A stretch of DNA of 5,099 bases, from contig JABSSP010000036.1 in NCBI GenBank assembly GCA_013213985.1, forward strand, positions 1 through 5,099. Direction: 5' to 3'. The notes under the pieces were generated by a model. It had not been told where the DNA came from and did not search any database. It was given only the letters and a program-made list of their open reading frames with translations. Source of the stretch: Candidatus Babelota bacterium. Its GTDB lineage: Bacteria > Babelota > Babeliae > Babelales > Vermiphilaceae. Numbering within the stretch: position 1 is the first letter of the stretch; each line of letters begins with the position of its first letter. Position numbers and translations under genes: made by a program. Shown here piece by piece: positions 1-5,099 of the stretch.

Positions 1-1
1 A

Positions 2-424
2 AAAACTGCAAAAAAAAAATTAACTCCCGGCTTGAGCAAACTGCTTGGTCTTTTTGTTTATTATGTGTGCTTGGGCATTATTATTATCACCGTCTTACAA
101 CAATTTAATATCAGCGTTTCTGCACTACTCGGTGTCGCTGGTGTTGCCGGTGTTGCAATTGGTTTTGCTGCCAAAACAAGTGTAGCGAATATTATCAGCG
201 GAATATTTTTAATAGCGGAGCGTACCGTTGATATTGGAGATACCATAGAATCAAATGGCGTTACTGGCGTTGTTGAATCACTTGATTTATTTTCAGTAAA
301 GTTGCGAACGCCTGACAATAAGTTAGTCCGTATTTCAAATGAAAATGTGTTGAATAAAACACTGACTAATTTGAGTTATTACAAAGAAAAAAAGCCAACT
401 AAAAAGACTACAAAGAAAGGATAA
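2..424 (+). CDS. MscS-type mechanosensitive channel, 5'-truncated by window edge, short C-terminus
   Basis: Inner-membrane mechanosensitive channel of the MscS family, which releases solutes on hypo-osmotic shock. About 140 residues are visible. A hydrophobic helix (LFVYYVCLGIIIITVL) corresponds to TM2. The Gly/Ala-rich pore helix (LLGVAGVAGVAIGFAA) corresponds to TM3, followed by the amphipathic TSVANIISGIFLI segment. The beta domain follows, with DIGDTIESNGVTGVV, LRTPDNKLVRISN and a final TNLS. A TTG at 32 could be read as a start, but it has no Shine-Dalgarno and would remove TM1. The frame stays open through position 2 (reading KTAKKKLTPG before it), so I take the gene as beginning upstream. 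The protein ends just after the beta domain in a Lys-rich tail (KEKKPTKKTTKKG), so the alpha/beta cage domain of E. coli MscS is missing. Family assignment is firm; the exact subfamily and the true start are unknown. Confidence 0.88.
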   Translation, partial: KTAKKKLTPGLSKLLGLFVYYVCLGIIIITVLQQFNISVSALLGVAGVAGVAIGFAAKTSVANIISGIFLIAERTVDIGDTIESNGVTGVVESLDLFSVKLRTPDNKLVRISNENVLNKTLTNLSYYKEKKPTKKTTKKG

Positions 425-431
425 TTTTTTC

Positions 432-1892
432 TTAAAAACCAATCCCGAGTTTTAGCCAGATTCCCCATTGCTCAAACGCAGCACTGTCGCGTGCAAATTC
501 ATATGAACCGCCAACACCAATAGTACCCGGACAATTATCAACTTCACCCGTGTAACACAGTGCACCATAAACGGTGTGTGTTGAAGCACGTGGATGCGCA
601 GCAGAATCTAAATTGAAATTTTGCGCAGTAATTGGTGTGAACACAGTATCACTTGGTACTTTGTTTGGGCCAGTTGCTGCTTGGCAAATAGTTGCTTGAC
701 TTGCAGACACTGCATTTTCAATTGGATTGGCCGTAATATCAAAAATAGCTATATTATTTTGACAAGCAATGTCATGAATAGTTTCGTGATTGCGCCACCA
801 ATAATTATAGCCAACTTCAATTCCCCAGTTGCAAAATTCATAGTGAATTGCTGACCACAGTTGGAATTGACTGTTTGGACACACACTCACTTCTTTTGTT
901 AAACAATTAACTCCCGGAAATGGTTCAGTTGAATTACCTGCAGCAACAATTTGTAAATACCGAGACCACTGACCATTGTTGCATAAATTAAATGTACGCA
1001 TTTCTTTTGCCGAAAATACATAACGATAATCACACGTGGTCATCCAGTTCAAAAAGTGATCGTCATTAATCCACCCACCAAAGTCAGCAAAAAGTCCTAC
1101 ACCAAAACTTGCATGCCGACTGCCAATAATTGGTTCGAATAAATATTCAATGTTTTCTTTTTTTCCGGTTGGAATAGTTGCAAGTGTATACAAACCAAAA
1201 TGATTTTCGTCGTCCCAATACCAGTTGTATCCTAATTTTAATTGCACATCATCGACGCCGGACTTATGCATACTCTCACAATTAAGTTTTGCAAAATTCC
1301 AATCACTGTTATTAAATGCTTCCGTAGCCGTTTTAAAATTCCCCGTGCCTTCAATGACTAAGTTTGATTCTTGTAAATTCAATGATTGTTGGACACGCGC
1401 AAACACAAAGGAAACACTCGCCCATAAGTTGTAACATAATGGATCAAGATTAATATAAAGAAGTGAATGCAAACCACCGACAGAACGTGTTGGCCTCATG
1501 CACAATTGAGAACTAAAAGAAATCTCATCAGTGCCGGTTAAACCAATCCATTGCGAACCAACATTGCCTGTTCCGTCTTGTTTAACTGCAACTGATGATA
1601 ATGAACTCGATAAAAAATAATTGGTCAAAAAATCATTATTAGTTGTGCCCATATAAAACGGTGTAACATAAAAACCAAGAGAAAAATCTTCATAATAATT
1701 CAGCATGCTGTGATAAATGTGATAATTGTTGAATGCAAATTCCAGTACGCCATTGCATGTTAACGAACGCGGTACAAAAATAGTTCGTGCACGTAAATCA
1801 TTTTCACATTCAGAACTAATAATAAAAAGTGGCAAAACGCTCCAAAAGATAACCATTTTTTTTAACATAGTATAAAAATTATTTAATTTCAT
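432..1892 (-). CDS. Exported Cys-rich outer-membrane beta-barrel protein (porin-like), unrecognised family
   Basis: A 486-residue protein I cannot assign to a named family. Residues 1-27 look like a signal peptide: basic n-region with KK at 11-12, hydrophobic VIFWSVLPLFII at 14-25, then SSE. The Cys at 29 is preceded by Glu, so it is not a convincing lipobox. The rest alternates aromatic and polar residues as beta-barrel strands do, for example LGYNWYWDDENHFGLYTLATIPTG (219-242), GVGLFADFGGW (264-274) and GIEVGYNYWW (357-366). The end, WGIWLKLGIGF with terminal Phe, fits the signal read by the BAM outer-membrane assembly machinery. There are 14 cysteines (29, 46, 131, 153, 205, 287, 304, 330, 338, 354, 377, 403, 446, 454), many for a barrel and reminiscent of chlamydial MOMP chemistry, though I see no sequence match to MOMP. 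The N-terminal RTIFVPRS stretch vaguely recalls Dependentiae barrel proteins (recollection only). The gene is monocistronic and convergent with the channel gene. Outer-membrane location is inferred; pore function is not shown. Confidence 0.75.
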   Translation of the reverse strand: MKLNNFYTMLKKMVIFWSVLPLFIISSECENDLRARTIFVPRSLTCNGVLEFAFNNYHIYHSMLNYYEDFSLGFYVTPFYMGTTNNDFLTNYFLSSSLSSVAVKQDGTGNVGSQWIGLTGTDEISFSSQLCMRPTRSVGGLHSLLYINLDPLCYNLWASVSFVFARVQQSLNLQESNLVIEGTGNFKTATEAFNNSDWNFAKLNCESMHKSGVDDVQLKLGYNWYWDDENHFGLYTLATIPTGKKENIEYLFEPIIGSRHASFGVGLFADFGGWINDDHFLNWMTTCDYRYVFSAKEMRTFNLCNNGQWSRYLQIVAAGNSTEPFPGVNCLTKEVSVCPNSQFQLWSAIHYEFCNWGIEVGYNYWWRNHETIHDIACQNNIAIFDITANPIENAVSASQATICQAATGPNKVPSDTVFTPITAQNFNLDSAAHPRASTHTVYGALCYTGEVDNCPGTIGVGGSYEFARDSAAFEQWGIWLKLGIGF

Positions 1893-1899
1893 AGTTGAG

Positions 1900-1904
1900 C
1901 CTTT
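1900..1904 (-). promoter_or_regulatory. Ribosome-binding site of the barrel gene
   Basis: Read on the minus strand this is AAAGG, 7 nt before the ATG at 1892. It favours that start (M1) over the in-frame ATGs at 1868 (M9) and 1856 (M13), which have only A/T-rich coding sequence in front of them. M9 would also give a good signal peptide, so the choice is likely but not certain. Confidence 0.55.
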
Positions 1905-1932
1905 GATGACAAAAAAGAAGTGGAAGTTCGTT

Positions 1933-1961
1933 AAAATAAAATAAACCCATCTCTTTTACAA
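1933..1961 (-). promoter_or_regulatory. Possible promoter of the barrel gene
   Basis: On the minus strand TTGTAA (1956-1961, 4 of 6 to the -35 consensus) and TATTTT (1933-1938, 4 of 6 to the -10 consensus) are separated by exactly 17 nt. This would place transcription start about 33 to 36 nt before the ATG. The region is A/T-rich, so matches of this quality are easy to find by chance. Confidence 0.35.
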
Positions 1962-1993
1962 TAACACGAAAAAACGGCAAGTGAAAATCGCTC

Positions 1994-2031
1994 CGCTCGC
2001 AAGAACCCTTCGACAAGCTCAGGGCGAACGG
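1994..2031 (+). repeat. REP-like palindromic repeat, left copy
   Basis: A 38-nt unit whose core (2005-2031, beginning ACCCTTCGAC and ending GGCGAACGG) is repeated perfectly in inverse orientation at 2123-2149; the outer 11 nt match with three differences. The unit is itself an imperfect palindrome: CGCTCGC (1994-2000) against GCGAACG (2024-2030) with one mismatch, which becomes a G-U pair in minus-strand RNA, and an inner CCCT/AGGG stem (2006-2009 with 2021-2024). It is far more GC-rich than its surroundings. Seven T follow at 2033-2039, so in + orientation it resembles a terminator, although no + gene ends here. From memory, this core sequence recurs in intergenic regions of many unrelated bacterial genomes. 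Confidence 0.85.
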
Positions 2032-2062
2032 ATTTTTTTCTATTTAGCTTCATATTTTTAAC

Positions 2063-2089
2063 TTGTAAAATTAGTATAAATGCTATGCT
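2063..2089 (+). promoter_or_regulatory. Weak candidate promoter inside the repeat-flanked spacer
   Basis: TTGTAA (2063-2068) and TATGCT (2084-2089) are 15 nt apart. The -10 is preceded by TG at 2081-2082, the extended -10 arrangement, which tolerates a poor -35 match. It is the best + strand candidate I find ahead of the HIT gene, but the short spacer makes it tentative. A transcript from here would carry the right REP copy and the 2232-2266 hairpin in a leader of about 200 nt. Confidence 0.25.
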
Positions 2090-2122
2090 TATTCTTTATG
2101 GAATTTTATAAAGTTTTAATTC

Positions 2123-2160
2123 CCGTTCGCCCTGAGCTTGTCGAAGGGTCTTTGCGAACG
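2123..2160 (-). repeat. REP-like palindromic repeat, right copy (inverted)
   Basis: Inverted partner of the copy at 1994-2031. The outer arms CGTTCGC (2124-2130) and GCGAACG (2154-2160) pair perfectly over 7 bp, and an inner CCCT/AGGG stem (2130-2133 with 2145-2148) can form, leaving the bulge TCTTT. It lies about 136 nt before the HIT gene start. An open frame can be read through it into the HIT gene from 2138, but a repeat of this type is not expected to be coding. Confidence 0.85.
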
Positions 2161-2231
2161 ACAGAATAGTTATTGCTCCTCAACTTATTTATTGATACCC
2201 TGTAACAGATCATTGATCACAACCTATATGG

Positions 2232-2266
2232 TACAAGGGGCGCTAAAGCATACCACGCCCCTTGTA
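2232..2266 (+). promoter_or_regulatory. GC-rich stem-loop in the leader of the HIT gene
   Basis: ACAAGGGGCG (2233-2242) pairs perfectly with CGCCCCTTGT (2256-2265). One further T-A pair gives an 11-bp stem around the 13-nt loop CTAAAGCATACCA. Only a loose T-rich stretch (TTGTATTGTTAATG) follows, without a clean U-run, so it is a poor intrinsic terminator. It ends 17 nt before the ribosome-binding site. It could be an attenuator, an mRNA-stabilising hairpin, a terminator of a short upstream transcript, or a protein-binding site. I recognise no known riboswitch. Confidence 0.6.
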
Positions 2267-2283
2267 TTGTTAATGTCACTTAA

Positions 2284-2288
2284 AAGGA
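2284..2288 (+). promoter_or_regulatory. Ribosome-binding site of the HIT gene
   Basis: AAGGA lies 8 nt before the ATG at 2297. It fixes the start there rather than at the earlier in-frame ATG at 2138, which lies inside the REP-like repeat and whose extra 53 residues show no HIT-family similarity. Confidence 0.75.
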
Positions 2289-2296
2289 CACATCAT

Positions 2297-2803
2297 ATGA
2301 AATTACTTTTTGCACCATGGCGTTCAGACTATTCAACCAGTTCTGATGGAACAAAAAAGGAAAATGCTACTGAAAGTGAATGTGTTTTTTGCTCTCACTG
2401 CAGTACAGACAATAAAGAACACAATAAAAAACATTACATACTTGAACAAACTAATAGCAGCATTGTTATTTTGAATTTGTATCCTTACAATGCTGGTCAT
2501 CTTTTAATCGTACCCAAAAAACATACCGCTACACTTGATGCTCTTACACAGGAAGAACGTGCCGAATTAATGGAACTTACTAGCAAATATAATAAATTGC
2601 TTGTCAATGCTCTGGGTGCACAAGGCATTAATGTTGGAATGAATTTAGGTAAAGCTGCGGGCGCAGGAATTCCTTCTCACATTCATATTCATTTGTTGCC
2701 CCGCTGGATTGGTGATACTAACTTTATTGCAACCCTGGGTAATACAAAAACAATTTCTTTTGATTTAAATGAAATATATCAAAAGTTAAAGGCTGCCCTC
2801 TAG
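2297..2803 (+). CDS. HIT family (histidine triad) nucleotide hydrolase/phosphorylase, Ap4A type
   Basis: A 168-residue cytosolic enzyme of the histidine triad superfamily, which splits the alpha-phosphate bond of nucleotides such as Ap4A through a His-AMP intermediate. The triad HIHIH is at 128-132, followed by LLPRWIGDTNF; the middle His130 should be the nucleophile. The N-terminal APWRSDY (6-12) and the Cys pair CVFC (29-32, with a further Cys35) are features of the Ap4A phosphorylase-like HIT branch. CxxC in HIT proteins often helps bind zinc. Also present are NLYPYNAGHLLIVPKKH (60-76) and GMNLGKAAGAG (114-124) of the nucleotide-binding fold. Length suits the family. The segment between PWR and CVFC is a little long and Ser/Lys/Glu-rich. 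alaS follows 101 nt downstream on the same strand. Dinucleoside polyphosphates are by-products of aminoacyl-tRNA synthetases, so a functional link is plausible but unproven. The exact substrate, and hydrolase versus phosphorylase activity, cannot be read from the sequence. Confidence 0.92.
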   Translation: MKLLFAPWRSDYSTSSDGTKKENATESECVFCSHCSTDNKEHNKKHYILEQTNSSIVILNLYPYNAGHLLIVPKKHTATLDALTQEERAELMELTSKYNKLLVNALGAQGINVGMNLGKAAGAGIPSHIHIHLLPRWIGDTNFIATLGNTKTISFDLNEIYQKLKAAL

Positions 2804-2813
2804 CTCATAGAAG

Positions 2814-2842
2814 TTGATACAATTTCCTAAACAAGCTATCAT
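2814..2842 (+). promoter_or_regulatory. Sigma70-type promoter of alaS
   Basis: TTGATA (2814-2819, 5 of 6) and TATCAT (2837-2842, 5 of 6) are separated by exactly 17 nt. Transcription would start near 2849, giving a leader of about 55 nt before the alaS ATG. It begins only 10 nt after the HIT stop codon, so alaS need not depend on HIT transcription. I find no intrinsic terminator between the genes, so read-through is also possible. Confidence 0.65.
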
Positions 2843-2904
2843 TAATAGATATATACAATATAAAATATGTAATTTTGTGATCACTCAAATACCTGGGGCC
2901 TTCA

Positions 2905-5099
2905 ATGAAATTCAGAGAAATACGAAAAAAGTTTTTTGATTTTTTTGTTAAACATGGCCACACAAAAGTTCCGAGTTCATCACTTATCCCCGCACAAGAT
3001 CCAACACTTCTTTTTGCCAATGCTGGTATGAACCAGTTTAAAGATATTTTTTTAGGTCTTGAAAAACGCAGTTATAACCGTGCTGTTTCAATTCAAAAAT
3101 GTGTTCGTGCAGGCGGAAAACACAACGATCTAGATAACGTTGGATTCACCAAACGCCATCTCACTTTTTTTGAAATGATGGGAAACTTTTCTTTCGGTGA
3201 TTATTTTAAAAAAGAAGCGATTCAATTTGCGTGGGACTTTTTAACTAAAGAAATGAAACTTCCCAAAGAAAAATTACACGCGACAGTTTTTGAAACTGAT
3301 GATGAATCATACAACATTTGGAAAGATGTTATTGGTCTACCGGAAGAACGAATTCATCGACTTGGCGCTTCAGAAAACTTTTGGCAAATGGGTGACACCG
3401 GACCATGCGGACCGTGCACTGAAATTTTATTTGATCGCGGACCTGAATACGGCTCTGGCACTACACACGGTGATGTTGTAACTGAAGGTGATCGTTATTT
3501 AGAAATTTGGAATCTTGTTTTTATGCAATATGACCGGCAACCCGACGGCACGGACAAACCGTTGCAAGCAAAAGGCGTTGATACGGGCATAGGACTTGAA
3601 CGCCTTGCGTTGATTGTGGAAAATAAAGATTCAGTTTTTGATACTGATCTATTTAGCGGCATCATAAAAAAAATCGAAAAACTTACCGATTTAAAATATA
3701 ACGAACAAGATGATAAAACTAAAGCAGCATTTAACGTGCTTGCTGATCATGTGCGTTCAGCGTCACTTTTAATTGCTGACGGTGCTGCACCTTCAAATGA
3801 AGGACGTGGCTATGTCCTACGCAAAATTATTCGTCGTGCTGCGTTGTTTGCACAAAAATTAGAAGCTCCGGATATTTTTCCTAAACTTGCCAAAGCGTTC
3901 ATTGATGAAATGAGTTATATTTATCCTGAACTCAAAACAAATGAAAAAATTATTATCACTATTTTAGAAAGTGAAATTGCAATATTCGCTCAAAACCTTG
4001 TGCGCGGGCAAGCAATGCTGCACGATTATTTAAAAAAAAATCAAGAAACCAAAGTTGTTTCAGGCGAGCAAGCATTTAAATTATATGACACATTTGGATT
4101 CCCCATTGAAATCATTCATTTGATGGCAGGTGAACACGGATTTACCGTCAACACATCCGGTTTTGATGAACACATGAAAAAACAAAAAGAACAATCGGGC
4201 GCAAAAAAAATAGACGAACTTGCACACATTAATTTAGACGAAGACATCAGTACAGAATTTACCGGCTATCAAGAATTAGAAACTGAATCACGAATTTCAG
4301 CACTCATAAAAGATAACAAAGTTGTTGATGAAATAAATGCTGACGAGACCTGTTGGGTTGTTGTACAAAAATCTCCATTCTTTATTGTTGGTGGTGGACA
4401 AGTTCCTGACAATGGGTGGATTACGATTGGCGAAAAACGAACGCCAATTATTGCAGTACGTTTTATCAATAAAGCAATTGCCGCACAAATTAAAGCACCT
4501 GTAGACATGCACATCGGCGACACGGTAACTTCAACGGTACACGAGCAAATGCGTACCGATGCAATGAAAAATCACACCGCAACACATTTGTTACAATCAA
4601 CACTCATTCAACTTTTTGGTAAACAAATAAAACAATCAGGATCATTAGTACATCCTGATTATTTACGTTTTGATTTTACCTATCACAGAAATTTAACTTC
4701 TGATGAAATTAAACAAGTTGAAGATTTAGTCAACGAAAAAATTAGAGAAAACATTCCACTCTGCGTTGAGCAAACCACACTCAAGGATGCTCTAAATCGT
4801 GGGGCACTCGCATTCTTTGGTGATAAATATAATCCTGAAGAAGTTCGCCTTGTTCAAATCGATGATTTTTCAGCTGAACTGTGTGGCGGAACACACGTAC
4901 CAGCAACTGGTGTCATCGGCACGTTTAAAATTATTGAAGTGACCGCTCTTTCTGCAGGACACCGAAGAATTGTTGCGGTGACTGGTCCAAAGGCAATTAG
5001 ATTGTTCCAAGACGTTTTTGATACTTCAAGGAAATTGAGTCAGGAATTTAAAGTAAAACGCGATGAAGTTGTAAGTGCAGTTGAAAAACAAAAAGAACA
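2905..5099 (+). CDS. alaS: Alanyl-tRNA synthetase, 3'-truncated by window edge
   Basis: Class II synthetase that charges tRNA-Ala and clears mischarged Ser and Gly. 731 complete codons are open to the right edge; full-length proteins have about 870-880 residues. The start ATG gives MKFREIRKKFFDFF, matching the usual N-terminus. A TGA at 2878-2880 closes the frame upstream, and a weak GGGG at 2895-2898 is the only ribosome-binding site. Catalytic domain, about 1-240: motif 2 region QKCVRAGGKHNDLDNVG to MMGNFSFGDYF (64-101) and motif 3 GVDTGIGLER (224-233). tRNA-recognition domain: NEGRGYVLRKIIRRA (298-312) and LYDTFGFP (393-400). Asn298 and Asp395 fit E. coli Asn303 and Asp400, which read the G3-U70 pair. 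Editing domain: zinc ligands in HTATH (His557, His561) and CGGTH (Cys660, His664), plus Gln577 and Ser580. The visible end enters a Lys/Glu-rich helix leading to the C-Ala domain outside the window. Several usual editing-domain Glu are Val here. Confidence 0.98.
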   Translation, partial: MKFREIRKKFFDFFVKHGHTKVPSSSLIPAQDPTLLFANAGMNQFKDIFLGLEKRSYNRAVSIQKCVRAGGKHNDLDNVGFTKRHLTFFEMMGNFSFGDYFKKEAIQFAWDFLTKEMKLPKEKLHATVFETDDESYNIWKDVIGLPEERIHRLGASENFWQMGDTGPCGPCTEILFDRGPEYGSGTTHGDVVTEGDRYLEIWNLVFMQYDRQPDGTDKPLQAKGVDTGIGLERLALIVENKDSVFDTDLFSGIIKKIEKLTDLKYNEQDDKTKAAFNVLADHVRSASLLIADGAAPSNEGRGYVLRKIIRRAALFAQKLEAPDIFPKLAKAFIDEMSYIYPELKTNEKIIITILESEIAIFAQNLVRGQAMLHDYLKKNQETKVVSGEQAFKLYDTFGFPIEIIHLMAGEHGFTVNTSGFDEHMKKQKEQSGAKKIDELAHINLDEDISTEFTGYQELETESRISALIKDNKVVDEINADETCWVVVQKSPFFIVGGGQVPDNGWITIGEKRTPIIAVRFINKAIAAQIKAPVDMHIGDTVTSTVHEQMRTDAMKNHTATHLLQSTLIQLFGKQIKQSGSLVHPDYLRFDFTYHRNLTSDEIKQVEDLVNEKIRENIPLCVEQTTLKDALNRGALAFFGDKYNPEEVRLVQIDDFSAELCGGTHVPATGVIGTFKIIEVTALSAGHRRIVAVTGPKAIRLFQDVFDTSRKLSQEFKVKRDEVVSAVEKQKE

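Larger units (their letters stand above)
1994..2160. mobile_element. Inverted REP pair with 91-nt A/T-rich centre (BIME/REPIN/MITE-like)
   Basis: The two 38-nt repeats face each other across 91 nt (2032-2122), forming a 167-bp unit with no coding capacity. REP elements in inverted pairs (BIMEs, REPINs) are known to be spread by REP-associated tyrosine transposases acting in trans, and MITEs have a similar terminal-inverted-repeat layout. I see no direct repeats flanking the unit, so insertion as one block is inference. Two independent REP insertions are an alternative. Confidence 0.5.

Noticed and set aside
61..318. 85-codon minus-strand frame opposite the channel gene
   Set aside because: Antisense shadow of a clear MscS domain, with no ribosome-binding site or recognisable protein features.
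20..917. 11-nt match TTAACTCCCGG at 20-30 and 907-917
   Set aside because: A few 11-mer matches are expected by chance in about 5 kb; no larger repeat surrounds it.
1132..1140. GGTTCGAAT resembling a tRNA T-loop
   Set aside because: No acceptor, D or anticodon arms around it; it lies in barrel-gene coding sequence.
621..1434. Plus-strand frames (621-854 and 1225-1434) opposite the barrel gene
   Set aside because: Antisense shadows of the 486-residue gene; compositions look like reversed barrel coding sequence.
2005..2039. Left repeat followed by seven T as an intrinsic terminator
   Set aside because: No plus-strand gene ends upstream of it; the barrel gene runs the other way, so the terminator likeness is probably incidental.
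2138..2296. 53-residue N-terminal extension of the HIT protein from an earlier in-frame ATG
   Set aside because: It begins inside a REP-like repeat, runs through the hairpin, lacks family similarity, and a good ribosome-binding site marks the ATG at 2297.
2214..2884. Shared TGATCAC at 2214-2220 and 2878-2884 ahead of the HIT and alaS genes, as a possible common operator
   Set aside because: Only 7 nt, at very different distances from the starts, and near-palindromic short words are frequent.
2805..3020. 71-codon minus-strand frame over the HIT-alaS gap and the alaS start
   Set aside because: It overlaps the alaS promoter and conserved N-terminal codons and shows no protein features.
3290..4523. 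Short frames inside alaS on either strand (3290-3481, 4269-4523, 4297-4512)
   Set aside because: All lie within intact AlaRS coding sequence and are frame shadows.

Overview
The window is AT-rich bacterial chromosome with tight gene spacing. A protein with an N-terminal signal sequence, aromatic-rich beta-type strands and a C-terminal phenylalanine points to a two-membrane (Gram-negative type) bacterium. The AT bias, the Cys-rich unfamiliar outer-membrane protein and a faint resemblance of its N-terminus to barrel proteins I associate with Candidatus Dependentiae (TM6/Babeliae) make an intracellular or reduced-genome lineage of that kind a reasonable guess. The sequence alone does not prove it.

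Layout. (1) From 2 to 424, + strand: the 3' part of a MscS-type small-conductance mechanosensitive channel gene. The reading frame is open to the left edge, so the gene is cut by the window. (2) From 432 to 1892, - strand, convergent with the channel gene and only 7 nt away: a 486-residue exported, probably outer-membrane beta-barrel protein with 14 cysteines. (3) From 1893 to 2296, a 404-nt divergent intergenic region. It holds the barrel gene's ribosome-binding site and a possible promoter, two inverted copies of a 38-nt palindromic repeat (REP/BIME-like, 1994-2160), an 11-bp GC-rich stem-loop (2232-2266) and the ribosome-binding site of the next gene. (4) From 2297 to 2803, + strand: a HIT-family (histidine triad) nucleotide hydrolase or phosphorylase. 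(5) From 2804 to 2904: a 101-nt gap with a near-consensus sigma70-type promoter. (6) From 2905 to the right edge, + strand: alaS, alanyl-tRNA synthetase, 731 complete codons visible and cut off before its C-terminal domain.

How they fit together. The channel and the barrel protein are both envelope proteins but are transcribed towards each other, so they are not an operon. The HIT enzyme and AlaRS lie on the same strand. HIT enzymes of the Ap4A type degrade dinucleoside polyphosphates, which are side products of aminoacyl-tRNA synthetases, so the pairing is biochemically sensible. However, alaS has its own promoter and the adjacency may be chance. I see no defence system, CRISPR array, tRNA, rRNA or transposase gene. 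The least ordinary items are the inverted REP-like pair, the Cys-rich barrel protein, a MscS channel lacking its C-terminal cage domain, and several Glu-to-Val changes in the AlaRS editing domain.
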